A stretch of DNA of 51,872 nucleotides from Rhodospirillum sp. UBA1311 (GTDB lineage: Bacteria; Pseudomonadota; Alphaproteobacteria; Rhodospirillales; Rhodospirillaceae), in assembly GCA_002307145.1 (NCBI GenBank), contig DBTR01000058.1, positions 10,251-62,122 of the forward strand. Reading direction: 5' to 3'. A program made the position numbers and the translations under genes. Of the stretch, positions 1-8,300 are shown piece after piece. How positions within the stretch are numbered: the first letter of the stretch is position 1; each line of letters begins with the position of its first letter. The notes beneath the pieces were generated by a model. That model did no database searches. It saw nothing but the letters and a program-made list of their open reading frames with translations, and was not told the DNA's origin.

Positions 1-654
1 CACGGCGGCGGCGGGCCGGGCGCGGGTCCGACGGTGTTCTCGGAGGCGTTGGCGAAGTTCGCGCCGCTGCCGTTCGTGCGGAAATCCGGCGACGCCTTCG
101 AACTGGTGGAAAACCGCGCCCAGGCCGGGGCCGACGTTCAGCCGTTCGGCCGGATGAAGGGCTTCCACGGCCAGTTCGGGGTGATCCTGCGCGCGCTCAG
201 CTACGCGATGGCGCTCGGCAAGGACGGACTTCGCCAGGCCTCGGGCGACGCGGTCTTGAACGCCAACTATATCCTGGCAAGGCTGAAGGATACCCTCTCC
301 GCGCCGTTCGCCGGGCCGTGCATGCACGAGGCGCTGTTCGACGACGGCTTCCTGAAGGATACCGGCGTCACCACCCTCGACTTCGCCAAAGCGTTGATCG
401 ACGAGGGGTATCATCCGATGACGATGTATTTCCCGCTGGTCGTCCACGGCGCGCTCCTGATCGAGCCGACCGAGACCGAGAGCAAGCAGACCCTCGACCT
501 GTTCATCGACACGATGCAGGCCTTGGCCGCCAAGGCGAAGGCGGGCGACTCGGAATTCTTCCATGCCGCGCCGCGCCTGACTCCGCGCCGGCGGCTGGAC
601 GAGACGCTGGCGGCGCGCAAGCCGGTGTTGCGCTGGTCGCGCCCGAACGACTGA
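1..654 (+). CDS. gcvPB: Glycine dehydrogenase (decarboxylating) subunit 2, 3' part only
   Basis: This is the C-terminal 217 residues of the PLP-carrying subunit of the P-protein, which decarboxylates glycine and passes the aminomethyl group to GcvH in the glycine cleavage system. The frame is open from base 1 and begins HGGGGPGAGP, the glycine-rich stretch that in this family directly follows the PLP lysine (NLHKTF). The window edge has therefore cut the gene just after its active site. The family is about 480-530 residues long. The GTG at 34 is internal and not a start. A strong terminator follows the stop codon, so this gene ends its operon. Confidence 0.93.
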   Translation, partial: HGGGGPGAGPTVFSEALAKFAPLPFVRKSGDAFELVENRAQAGADVQPFGRMKGFHGQFGVILRALSYAMALGKDGLRQASGDAVLNANYILARLKDTLSAPFAGPCMHEALFDDGFLKDTGVTTLDFAKALIDEGYHPMTMYFPLVVHGALLIEPTETESKQTLDLFIDTMQALAAKAKAGDSEFFHAAPRLTPRRRLDETLAARKPVLRWSRPND

Positions 655-677
655 GTATTCCCGTACTCGGAGCGAAA

Positions 678-710
678 AACGCGCCAGGGTTGTCCCTGGC
701 GCGTTCTTTT
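678..710 (+). terminator. Intrinsic terminator after gcvPB
   Basis: A perfect 12-bp stem (AACGCGCCAGGG at 678-689 with its complement at 694-705), a TTGT loop and a C-T-T-T-T tail form a textbook rho-independent terminator 23 bases after the gcvPB stop. Confidence 0.9.
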
Positions 711-743
711 CGTACGCCGCTCGGTAAAACCCATAAGAAAATT

Positions 744-785
744 AGGATTATCCCAAAATCCTGCGCGCGACATTTCGAGAAATGT
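744..785. promoter_or_regulatory. Two inverted repeats upstream of the globin-coupled cyclase
   Basis: AGGATT and AATCCT face each other around 744-762, and ACATTTC-GA-GAAATGT at 770-785 is a perfect 7-bp inverted repeat. Both lie about 100 bases before the diguanylate cyclase start, where an operator would be expected. No T-run follows, so they are not terminators. The binding protein is unknown. Confidence 0.35.
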
Positions 786-877
786 GGTAGCAGCAAATTC
801 GGATGCCATGGGGATGGTCCTCCAAATCGAACGGGCGGCAAACGCCCGCGGGGTGCGTTAGGGGTAGTTGAGGGCGT

Positions 878-2014
878 ATGAACGATCAAGGGGAAGACCG
901 GGGGCTCGGGGGAGTGGGAGATCTCCACCAGAGCTTGGCGCAGCAACTCCGGATTACGGATTTCGATCGGTTGCGCCGGCGCGAGCTGTTCGGGCTGGGG
1001 GACGTCGAGGCTGCGGCGCTGCGCGCCTGCCATGCGCATATCCGCGCCAATCTCGATGAAATCGTTTCCGGCTTCTACGCCATCCAGGCGTCGATCCCGG
1101 AGATCGCCAAGATCGTCGGCGACAGCGACACCATGCGCCGCCTGCACGAGACCATGCGCAGCTACCTCACCGAACTCTTCCAGGGACGCTTCGATGCGAG
1201 CTATTGCGACACGCGCCTGCGCGTCGGCATGGTCCACAGTCGCATCGGGGTACCGTCGAAACTTTACGTCGCTTCGGTGCTGACGCTCGAAAAGCAGCTC
1301 CAGCCCTGGGTGATCGCGGCCGTCGACGGCGACCCGGCGGCGCGGCTCGACGCGCTGCACCGCGCCATGCTCTTCGACCTCCATCTGGTGATGGAAACCT
1401 ATCTGCTCGCGGTCACCACCGAAGTCGAGGCGGCGAAGTACAACCTCGAACGCTATGCCGACAGCCTGGAGAAAGTGATCGAGGAGCGCACCCGCCAGCT
1501 CCACGAGCAATCGCGCCGCGACGCGCTCACCCACCTGGGCAACTATCGCGCTTTCCACGAGGATCTGCGCCGCGAGATGGCACGGTCCGAGCGCGAGCAT
1601 CTGCCGCTCACGCTGGTTTTCCTCGACCTCAACCGCTTCAAGGCGCTCAACGACAGCCTCGGTCATCAAGCGGGGGACGCGGCGCTGTGCGAGGTCGCGG
1701 TCTGTCTCAATCGCGCCTGTCGCGCGAGCGATCTGTCCTATCGCCTGGGTGGCGACGAATTCTGCGTGATTCTCGCCAACACAGCGCTCGCCGAAGGCCA
1801 TGCCTTCCTCGACCGGCTCACCGCCTGCTGGAGCCATCGTCCGGCGGGCGAAGGCGGCGTCACCGTCAGCGTCGGCCTGGCGCAGGCGACGCCAGGCGTG
1901 CATATCCGCGCCGAAGACCTGATCCGCTCTGCCGATCAGTCGATGTATCGGGCGAAGGCGCGGGCACGCGAATCCAACGTCCACGGCATCGATACCGGAA
2001 CCATCGTCGGCTGA
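878..2014 (+). CDS. Globin-coupled sensor diguanylate cyclase
   Basis: A soluble 378-residue oxygen sensor that makes c-di-GMP from two GTP. Residues about 25-180 form a globin-coupled sensor domain. His120, in the MVHSRIGVP motif, is the expected proximal haem ligand. A helical linker (185-212) leads into a GGDEF domain with an intact GGDEF at 291-295 and the inhibitory-site RxxD (RASD, 282-285) exactly five residues before it. Both catalysis and product inhibition should therefore work. The layout is that of E. coli DosC. The gene stands alone between terminator-bounded neighbours and has inverted repeats in its upstream region. Confidence 0.92.
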   Translation: MNDQGEDRGLGGVGDLHQSLAQQLRITDFDRLRRRELFGLGDVEAAALRACHAHIRANLDEIVSGFYAIQASIPEIAKIVGDSDTMRRLHETMRSYLTELFQGRFDASYCDTRLRVGMVHSRIGVPSKLYVASVLTLEKQLQPWVIAAVDGDPAARLDALHRAMLFDLHLVMETYLLAVTTEVEAAKYNLERYADSLEKVIEERTRQLHEQSRRDALTHLGNYRAFHEDLRREMARSEREHLPLTLVFLDLNRFKALNDSLGHQAGDAALCEVAVCLNRACRASDLSYRLGGDEFCVILANTALAEGHAFLDRLTACWSHRPAGEGGVTVSVGLAQATPGVHIRAEDLIRSADQSMYRAKARARESNVHGIDTGTIVG

Positions 2015-2032
2015 AGGAGTGGGCTGGGGGCG

Positions 2033-2212
2033 TTACGGCTTCTCGCCGACGCGTCCGAAGCAGAGGGTGATGATCCCGAGAAGAGTTAGGCCGGTGAGCG
2101 CGAGCGCGAGGTAGATCACGAACGACAGGTGGAAGAACACCGTGCCGACCACCGCCGCCAAGCCGACCACCGCCAGCAGCAAAAATCCCAGGACTTGCAA
2201 CGCGACACGCAT
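2033..2212 (-). CDS. Small two-helix membrane protein
   Basis: A 59-residue protein, almost all of it two hydrophobic helices (about residues 4-24 and 29-50) with a short charged tail ending GRVGEKP. I do not recognise a family. The ATG at 2212 is preferred over an upstream one at 2248 because AGGAG sits 8 bases before it. It converges on the diguanylate cyclase with an 18-base gap. Its function is unknown; it is probably an inner-membrane protein. Confidence 0.6.
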   Translation of the reverse strand: MRVALQVLGFLLLAVVGLAAVVGTVFFHLSFVIYLALALTGLTLLGIITLCFGRVGEKP

Positions 2213-2400
2213 GGTGGACTCTCCTGACCGGGGGGCGGTTCCTCGCAATCCAACATAGGCGCATCGGTGCCGGGAAAAAAGAGGCGGCTTCGGGTTCCGT
2301 TGCGTTTCAAGTGCGGGCGGTTACGGTGGCGGTTGATCGCGGCGATCAAGAGACCACCGCTCAGGCTGTCGCGTCGCCATGGCACGGGCGGCGGACGAGC

Positions 2401-3417
2401 CTAGGCCGCGAAGTAATCCCGATACCAGTCGACGAAGCGCGCCACGCCTTCGGACACCGGGGTGTTGGGGGCGTAGCCGACCCATGCGCGCAAGGCCGAG
2501 GTGTCGGCGGCGGTGGCGGGGACGTCGCCCGGCTGCATCGGCAGCAGGTTTAGGGTCGCGGTCTTGCCGAGGCAATGTTCGAGGGTGCGGATGTACTCCA
2601 TCAGCGGCACCGGCGCGCCGCCGCCGATGTTGAAGATGCGGTAGGGAGCGATGCCGCTCGCCGACGGGTCGGGGTTGGCGGCGTCGGCGATCCAGTCCGG
2701 GGCGATCGCGGCGGGTTTCGCCGCAACCCGGACCACGCCCTCGACGATGTCGTCCACATAGGTGAAGTCGCGCGTCATCTCGCCGCGATTGAACACGTCG
2801 ATCGGTTCGCCGGCGAGGATCGCCTTGGTGAACTTGAACAGCGCCATGTCGGGGCGGCCCCACGGACCGTAGACGGTGAAGAAGCGGAGCCCGGTGGTCG
2901 GCAGGCCGAAGAGGTGGCTGTAGGAGTGCGCCATCATCTCGTTCGACTTCTTGGTCGCGGCGTAGAGGCTCATCGGGTGCGCGGTGCCTTGCGACTCGGC
3001 AAACGGCATTGCCGCGTTGGCGCCGAACACCGAACTCGTCGAGGCGTAGACGAGATGGGCGACCTCGGCGTGGCGGCAGCATTCGAGGATGTTGGCGAAG
3101 CCGACGAGGTTGCTTTGCACGTAGGCGAACGGGTTCTCGACCGAGTAGCGCACCCCGGCCTGTGCCGCGAGGTGGATCACCCGCTCGGGCTTGCGGTCGG
3201 CGAACAGCTTTTGCAGCGTCGCGAGGTCGGCGACGTCGCCGACCACGTCGGTGTAGCCCTTGTGCTGCTTCAAGAGGGTGGTGCGGGCGGATTTCAGCGT
3301 CGGATCGTAATAAGTGTTGTGGTTGTCGATGCCGACGACCTCGTGCCCGTCGTTCAGCAGCCGCTGCGCGGTGTGGAAGCCGATGAATCCGGCGGCTCCG
3401 GTGACGAGGATGACCAT
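2401..3417 (-). CDS. UDP-glucuronate 4-epimerase (NAD-dependent SDR family)
   Basis: A 338-residue extended SDR. The Rossmann motif TGAAGFIG is at residues 6-13, the catalytic Tyr152-x3-Lys156 sits in LYAATKK, and an STSS serine cluster lies at about 126-129. The signatures IDNHNTYYDPTLK and RFFTVYGPWGRPDMALFKF are typical of the UDP-glucuronate to UDP-galacturonate epimerase group (LpsL, Cap1J), which feeds capsule and LPS synthesis. The start at 3417 removes an implausible 26-residue extension and puts the Rossmann motif at the N-terminus. The exact epimer substrate is inferred from family resemblance. It could supply the glycan cluster 10 kb away. Confidence 0.85.
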   Translation of the reverse strand: MVILVTGAAGFIGFHTAQRLLNDGHEVVGIDNHNTYYDPTLKSARTTLLKQHKGYTDVVGDVADLATLQKLFADRKPERVIHLAAQAGVRYSVENPFAYVQSNLVGFANILECCRHAEVAHLVYASTSSVFGANAAMPFAESQGTAHPMSLYAATKKSNEMMAHSYSHLFGLPTTGLRFFTVYGPWGRPDMALFKFTKAILAGEPIDVFNRGEMTRDFTYVDDIVEGVVRVAAKPAAIAPDWIADAANPDPSASGIAPYRIFNIGGGAPVPLMEYIRTLEHCLGKTATLNLLPMQPGDVPATAADTSALRAWVGYAPNTPVSEGVARFVDWYRDYFAA

Positions 3418-3552
3418 GGTGGGAACGTCCGATGCTGATGAGTTTTGCGCCCGGCGGGCTTCGCGCAGTTTCGGGGATGACGGCGGAAAATGCAATCCGT
3501 CGAGGATGAAACCCCGATGACGGCGGCGTCCGGCAGATGTGCAAAAAAAGGG

Positions 3553-3581
3553 TACACAGGCCGATCCGACCGTGCTATACA
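3553..3581 (+). promoter_or_regulatory. Probable sigma-70 promoter of tRNA-Gln
   Basis: TACACA (3553-3558), a 17-base spacer and TATACA (3576-3581) place a start site near 3588, about 35 bases before the tRNA. Confidence 0.5.
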
Positions 3582-3621
3582 GCCGCCCTCACACGTTACC
3601 GCAACCATGGTAACGCCCTGG

Positions 3622-3695
3622 TGGGGGATAGTTTAACGGTAGAACCACGGACTCTGACTCCGTTAGTCGAGGTTCGAATCCTCGTCCCCCAGCCA
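3622..3695 (+). tRNA. tRNA-Gln (anticodon CTG)
   Basis: A 74-base cloverleaf. The acceptor stem TGGGGGA (3622-3628) pairs with TCCCCCA (3685-3691), followed by discriminator G and an encoded CCA. The anticodon stem ACGGA/TCCGT encloses loop CTCTGAC, giving anticodon CTG, and the T-arm carries GGTTCGAATCC. A strong terminator starts four bases after the CCA. Confidence 0.97.
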
Positions 3696-3698
3696 ATA

Positions 3699-3728
3699 AA
3701 AAGACCCCGGTTTTCCGGGGTCTTTTTT
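3699..3728 (+). terminator. Intrinsic terminator after tRNA-Gln
   Basis: AAAAGACCCCGG (3699-3710) pairs with CCGGGGTCTTTT (3715-3726) around a TTTT loop, followed by further T residues. Confidence 0.92.
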
Positions 3729-4045
3729 TGTGCGCTCCCGGGGGCCTTTCCGCCTCCGTCGCCGGTTTTGGCGAAGGCGTGGGGTGGAGCGAATTCGCCA
3801 ATCTTCGTTCCCGGGAGACGGAATCTCATCGGCGCTTTGCAGCGCGCAGGACAGATTTCATCAATCTTCGTTCATCGTCGCGCGCGTTTGCGATTTATTT
3901 ATTTGCGTTTGCGTAGAATTCCCGTATGGCTCTCCCGCTTGTGACGGGTCCGGCGATCGCGGACTGTCGATCTTGGCGGCCGAAGCGTCGAGATACTTGG
4001 GATTTCAAAGTTTTCGTTCATCACCGCGTGCGCAAGGGTCCTCGA
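3729..4045. other. Gene-free stretch before the chemoreceptor
   Basis: About 320 bases with no supported gene. An AT-rich patch around 3890-3920 is the likely promoter region for the downstream chemoreceptor, but I see no clear -35/-10 pair. Confidence 0.5.
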
Positions 4046-5731
4046 ATGTTCAAGAATACCAAAGTCATGCTCCGTTTGATGATCGTGGTCCTGTTGGGCG
4101 CGCTCGGCCTGATGGTGTTCGCGACCGTCAGCCTCCGCAGCCTCAACGCCAATCTCCTGCACGAGCGCCAGACCAAGACCCACGAGCAGATCGAGACTGC
4201 GGTTTCCCTGGTCAATGCGCTGATCGCGGAAGGGAAGGCGGAAGGCCTGCCGACCGAGGCGGTCCAGAAGCGCGCGATGGCGCTGATCTCCGGCCTTCGC
4301 TACAGCGGCAACCAGTATTTCTGGATCAACTCGCTCTCGGGCGAGATGCTGATGCACCCGACCAATCCGAAGCTTGTCGGCACCCAGATCACCGACCTGC
4401 AGGACGCCAACGGCAACAAGTTCTTCGCCGACATGATCGGGCTGGTGAAGCGCGAGGGCGGCGGCTTCTATAACTACTGGTGGCAGACGCCGCAGGATCC
4501 GAAGCCGCGCGAGAAGGTGTCCTACGTGATCGGCGTGCCGCAGTGGAACTGGGTGATCGGCACCGGCATCTACATCGACGACGTCGGCGTGACCTTCTGG
4601 CAGGAGGCGCGCACCCTTGGGCTGGTCGGACTGGTGATCCTGCTGTTGACCGGCGGCGCTGCGTTCGCGATCACCCGGGGCGTCACCCGGCCGCTCGCCC
4701 GGCTCGGCGATACCATGACCGAGCTCGCCGAGGGCAACCTTGAGGTCGGCATCCCCTATGCCGAGCAGCGCGACGAAATCGGCGCGATGGCGCGCACCGT
4801 CCAGGTGTTCAAGGAACGCGGGCAGGAAGTCCGTCGCCTCCAGGAGGCGGCGGAACGGCAGAAGGACCAAGCTGCCGTCGAGCAGAAGGCGGCGATGAAC
4901 GCGCTGGCCGACAGCTTCGAGGCCTCGATCAAGGCGGTGGTGCGGTCGGTCGCGGGCGCGGCGGTGCGGATGCGGGATTCGGCGGCGTCGATGTCGTCGG
5001 TTTCCGAGAAAGCGACGCGTCAGTCCGAGGCGGTGGGAGTCGCGGCGGAACAGGCGACCGCCAACGTCCAGACGGTTTCGGCGGCGACCGAGGAACTGTC
5101 CGCCTCGGTGGCGGAAATCGGCCGCCAGGTCGAGCAGTCGAGCAAAATCGCGGGCGACGCGGTGGAGCAGGCGCGGGCGAACCGCGAGATCGTCGAGGGT
5201 CTCGCCAAGGCGGCGACGCGGATCGGCGACGTCGTCGGCCTGATCACCGATATTGCGAGCCAGACCAACCTGCTGGCGTTGAACGCCACGATCGAGGCGG
5301 CGCGGGCCGGTGACGCGGGCAAGGGCTTCGCGGTGGTCGCGGGCGAAGTGAAGAACCTCGCCACCCAGACCGGCCGGGCGACCAGCGAGATATCCGACCA
5401 GATCACCGGCGTGCAGGGCGCGACCCGCGAGGCGGTGGCCGCGATCGAGAACATCTCGGCGACGATCGGCGAAATCTCGGAAATCTCGTCGGCGATCGCG
5501 GCGGCGGTGGAGCAGCAGGGCGCGGCGACCCACGAGATCGCCCGCAACGTCGAACAGGCGGCGACCGGCACCCGCACCGTTTCGACCAACATCATCGACG
5601 TCAGCCGCGCCGCGAGCGAAACCGGCAAAGCCGCGAACGAGGTCCTGAACGCCGCCACCGACCTCACCGCCCAGGCGGAAAAGCTCACCGCCGAAGTCGA
5701 CGGCTTCATCGCCCGCGTCCGCATCGCCTGA
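4046..5731 (+). CDS. Methyl-accepting chemotaxis protein with single Cache domain
   Basis: A 561-residue transmembrane chemoreceptor. TM1 is at about 8-28, and a periplasmic Cache_2-type sensor at about 35-188 contains YSGNQYFWINSLSGEMLMHP, typical of this fold. TM2 at 190-210 leads into a HAMP segment (211-265) and a cytoplasmic coiled-coil whose hairpin tip (about 400-421, SQTNLLALNATIEAARAG) is the conserved contact site for CheA and CheW. It lacks a C-terminal CheR-docking pentapeptide. The start at 4046 places the first positive charges directly before TM1; the reading frame extends 40 codons further upstream without a sensible N-terminus. The ligand is probably a small organic acid or amine (inference). 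Confidence 0.92.
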   Translation: MFKNTKVMLRLMIVVLLGALGLMVFATVSLRSLNANLLHERQTKTHEQIETAVSLVNALIAEGKAEGLPTEAVQKRAMALISGLRYSGNQYFWINSLSGEMLMHPTNPKLVGTQITDLQDANGNKFFADMIGLVKREGGGFYNYWWQTPQDPKPREKVSYVIGVPQWNWVIGTGIYIDDVGVTFWQEARTLGLVGLVILLLTGGAAFAITRGVTRPLARLGDTMTELAEGNLEVGIPYAEQRDEIGAMARTVQVFKERGQEVRRLQEAAERQKDQAAVEQKAAMNALADSFEASIKAVVRSVAGAAVRMRDSAASMSSVSEKATRQSEAVGVAAEQATANVQTVSAATEELSASVAEIGRQVEQSSKIAGDAVEQARANREIVEGLAKAATRIGDVVGLITDIASQTNLLALNATIEAARAGDAGKGFAVVAGEVKNLATQTGRATSEISDQITGVQGATREAVAAIENISATIGEISEISSAIAAAVEQQGAATHEIARNVEQAATGTRTVSTNIIDVSRAASETGKAANEVLNAATDLTAQAEKLTAEVDGFIARVRIA

Positions 5732-5752
5732 CGCGATCTGCGCGAACCCGGC

Positions 5753-5789
5753 AAGAGAAAAGGCCCCGGTTTCCGGGGCCTTTTCTCTT
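5753..5789. terminator. Bidirectional intrinsic terminator
   Basis: A perfect 17-bp stem (5753-5769 with 5773-5789, loop TTT) has A-rich and T-rich flanks, so it works on both strands. It sits between the convergent chemoreceptor and hydrolase genes and touches the hydrolase stop codon. Confidence 0.92.
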
Positions 5790-7168
5790 CAGGGCTTTCG
5801 CAGTTCATCCCGTATCCGGGCGAGAGCGTCGGAGTTGACTTCGTGCTTGTCGCCGCCGGTGATCAGGAGGTCGTAGCCACCGCCTTCGCCCAGCGCGGTC
5901 ACGGTTTCCGCCACCACCGGAGCATAGTCGCGCGCGCCGGTGCCGCGATAGCAGCAGCCGTCGAACTGGTTGAGGATCTGCACCTGCCGCCGCCCCTGGC
6001 CGGCCGCGCCCATCACATAGAGTTCGAGGAAGTTGGCGCGGGCGAGCAGCCCGGGGTGGAGTTGCTCGTAGTCGCCGAGGCGGGAATTGGGCGGCGCGAC
6101 CATCAGATAGAGCGGCAGGCTGCCCGCCACCGGGATCGAGAGGCGGACGCGCGGATCGACGGCCGCGTCGACGGTCACCGTCCAGCCGCCGCCGGAGAAG
6201 CCGACCGCATCCACGGCTTCGGCGTGCGGGCCGTCGGGCGCGGTTTCGAGCCAGTTGACCGCCACCACCAGCGGGTGGACGAACAGCTTCAGTGGCGAGA
6301 AGCTCTCGGTTTCGAGGTAGCGGTAGATCTCGTGGTCGAAGGCGGGCGGGATCGCGCCCGAGTGCGCGGTCTCGATCCGCGCGGGCGAGATGTTGGGCGC
6401 GCGGTTGGGCATGGTGAAGGCGACCACCGGGCGGCCCTCCGCCAGCAGCGCCGCGATCACCTTGAGGGAATCGTCGGCGAGATGGGTGCCGACGTGGCCG
6501 TGGTTGTAGAGCACCGGCGCGCCGGTGATGTTGGCGGGTTCGAAATAGTGCGCTACCGCCGCGAAGCCATGCTCCATGCCGATGGTGAGCGCGGTGGTGC
6601 GCACCAGGCCTGGAAGGCGGCCTCCGGTGGGATCGGGGATGTTGCGCTCGACCCGGGTGGGCAGCGCGTCGGGCAGCGCGTCGGCCTTCCAGATGTAGCG
6701 CACCAGCGCCTGTCGCCGCGCCGCGAGCGCGCCCGGGTTTGGAATGTCGATCAGGGTGCTGATGCGCGCGGCGTCGGGATAGGCGGTCGGCGGGCGCTGA
6801 TAGAACGCGGTCGCGGTGTCGACGGCGGTCTCGGTCAGTTCTTCCAGCCGGTCGGCGCCGATGTGGTAGAAGTGGGTCGCGAGCGTGCCGTAGCCGAACG
6901 CCACCAGCACCCCCGCCGCGACGCGCAGCCGCAGGCTCGGGAACGCCGCGATCGCCGCGCCGACGAGCAGCACTCCGGCGAGGACGAACAGCCCGGCGTA
7001 GGTCGCGCGCCGTTCGAGAACCAATCCCTGGATCGCGATCGTGGTCTTGCCGCCGATGCCGACCTTGATCGAGAACAGCACCGCGAAGGCGAGGGCGAGG
7101 TGGACGAGCCCCAGGATTGCGAAAGCCACGGCAAGGCGATGGCGATTGCGATCGGCGAAACGGCGCAT
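5789..7168 (-). CDS. Membrane-anchored alpha/beta hydrolase, family not recognised
   Basis: A 459-residue protein. Three transmembrane helices fill the first quarter (about 12-33, 55-76, 81-103) and precede a hydrolase-like domain. That domain has HGHVGTH at 223-229 (likely oxyanion region), a nucleophile elbow GFSGGG with Ser325, and GGDKHEVNSD near 438-447, whose His is a plausible catalytic base. The orientation of the domain relative to the membrane is not clear. It starts 6 bases after the chorismate mutase stop, so the two are probably co-transcribed. The substrate is unknown; esterase or peptidase are both possible. Confidence 0.7.
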   Translation of the reverse strand: MRRFADRNRHRLAVAFAILGLVHLALAFAVLFSIKVGIGGKTTIAIQGLVLERRATYAGLFVLAGVLLVGAAIAAFPSLRLRVAAGVLVAFGYGTLATHFYHIGADRLEELTETAVDTATAFYQRPPTAYPDAARISTLIDIPNPGALAARRQALVRYIWKADALPDALPTRVERNIPDPTGGRLPGLVRTTALTIGMEHGFAAVAHYFEPANITGAPVLYNHGHVGTHLADDSLKVIAALLAEGRPVVAFTMPNRAPNISPARIETAHSGAIPPAFDHEIYRYLETESFSPLKLFVHPLVVAVNWLETAPDGPHAEAVDAVGFSGGGWTVTVDAAVDPRVRLSIPVAGSLPLYLMVAPPNSRLGDYEQLHPGLLARANFLELYVMGAAGQGRRQVQILNQFDGCCYRGTGARDYAPVVAETVTALGEGGGYDLLITGGDKHEVNSDALARIRDELRKP

Positions 7169-7174
7169 GGCAGG

Positions 7175-7468
7175 TCAGCCCTTCTGCGCGGCTTGATGGT
7201 GCTGGATCACTTCGCGGATCACGAAGTTGAGGAACTTCTCGGCGAATTCCGGGTCGAGGTCGGCGTCGTGCGCGAGGGTGCGCAGGCGGGCGATCTGTTC
7301 CTTCTCGCGCGCCGGGTCGGAGGGCGGCAGCGCGTGTTCGGCCTTCAGCGTGCCGACCCGCTTGGTACATTTGAAGCGCTCGGAAAGCAGGTAGATCAGC
7401 GCCGCGTCGATGTTGTCGATGCTGGCGCGGAGTTGCTTGAGCTCGGGGAGAATCGGCGCTTCGGTCAT
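7175..7468 (-). CDS. Chorismate mutase (AroQ-type)
   Basis: A 97-residue all-helical protein of the AroQ class, which rearranges chorismate to prephenate for phenylalanine and tyrosine synthesis. It shows the expected pattern: LRASIDNIDAALIYLLSERF, then the KRVGTLK helix with its substrate-binding Arg and Lys, then DPAREKEQIARL, and the C-terminal EFAEKFLNFVIREVIQHH. The length matches stand-alone mutases. The start is the ATG at 7468; a longer overlapping frame upstream is only a shadow of folE. It lies between folE and the hydrolase in a minus-strand run. Confidence 0.9.
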   Translation of the reverse strand: MTEAPILPELKQLRASIDNIDAALIYLLSERFKCTKRVGTLKAEHALPPSDPAREKEQIARLRTLAHDADLDPEFAEKFLNFVIREVIQHHQAAQKG

Positions 7469-7554
7469 GGCGGGTTCCGGCAGGGATTTGAACAAGCCCT
7501 GAATGTCCGGCCTAACCTTGGCCGGTTCAAGTATTTTCCGCCTTATCGAACCGG

Positions 7555-8199
7555 TTAGGGATGGAACGGGTTGCCGCCGGAGGATCCCAGCAGCGCCATG
7601 AACTCCTTGCGGGTGTCCGAATTGCTGCGGAACACGCCGAGCATGTGGCTGGTGATCATCGAGACGCCGGGCTTGTGGACGCCGCGCGTGGTCATGCACT
7701 GATGGCTCGCCTCGATCACCACGGCGACGCCGGAGGGTTGCAGCACCTTGTTGATCGTGTCGGCAATCTGCACCGTCAGCTTTTCCTGGATCTGGAAGCG
7801 CTTGGAATAGGCCTCGACGACGCGGGCGAGCTTGCTGATGCCGACGACGCGCTTCTTCGGCATGTAGGCGACGTGCGCCCGGCCGATGATCGGCACCATG
7901 TGGTGCTCGCAATAGCTCTCGACGCGGATATCGCGCAGAATCACCATCTCGTCGTAACCTTCGACTTCCTCGAAGGTGCGCGAGAGGTACTCGTCGGGAT
8001 CGATGGCGTAGCCCGCGAAGAATTCTTCGTAGGAGCGCGCCACCCGCGCCGGGGTGTCGAGCAAGCCCTCGCGGGTCGGGTCGTCGCCAGCCCAGCGCAG
8101 CAGGGTGCGGATCGCTTCCTCGGCCTCTTCGCGGCTCGGCCGCGTCGTCGCGACGTTTGCGGCAAGCTCGGGTTTCGACGTCTTCGGAAGCGTGTTCAC
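7555..8199 (-). CDS. folE: GTP cyclohydrolase I
   Basis: A 214-residue enzyme converting GTP to 7,8-dihydroneopterin triphosphate, the first step to folate. Zinc ligands Cys97 and His100 (YCEHHMVPIIGRAHVAYMP) and Cys168 (SHQCMTTRGV) are all present, as is the GISKLAR segment. The GTG at 8199 is chosen because AGGAG lies 8 bases before it; an ATG at 8253 has no such site and would add an unlikely N-terminus. It is about 100 bases downstream of metZ on the same strand and 86 bases before chorismate mutase. Confidence 0.95.
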   Translation of the reverse strand: MNTLPKTSKPELAANVATTRPSREEAEEAIRTLLRWAGDDPTREGLLDTPARVARSYEEFFAGYAIDPDEYLSRTFEEVEGYDEMVILRDIRVESYCEHHMVPIIGRAHVAYMPKKRVVGISKLARVVEAYSKRFQIQEKLTVQIADTINKVLQPSGVAVVIEASHQCMTTRGVHKPGVSMITSHMLGVFRSNSDTRKEFMALLGSSGGNPFHP

Positions 8200-8300
8200 T
8201 TGGCATCTCCTAAGGGCTTGGTCGCGCGGCAGGACACCCGGGCGATTTCCCAAATGTTGGCGGTCCGGCCCGACAATGCAAGCCGTGCTTGGGGGCTCGG

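Noticed and set aside
503..1984. A long minus-strand frame over the gcvPB end and the globin-coupled cyclase
   Set aside because: It runs through a terminator and opposes two clear genes; no recognisable domain.
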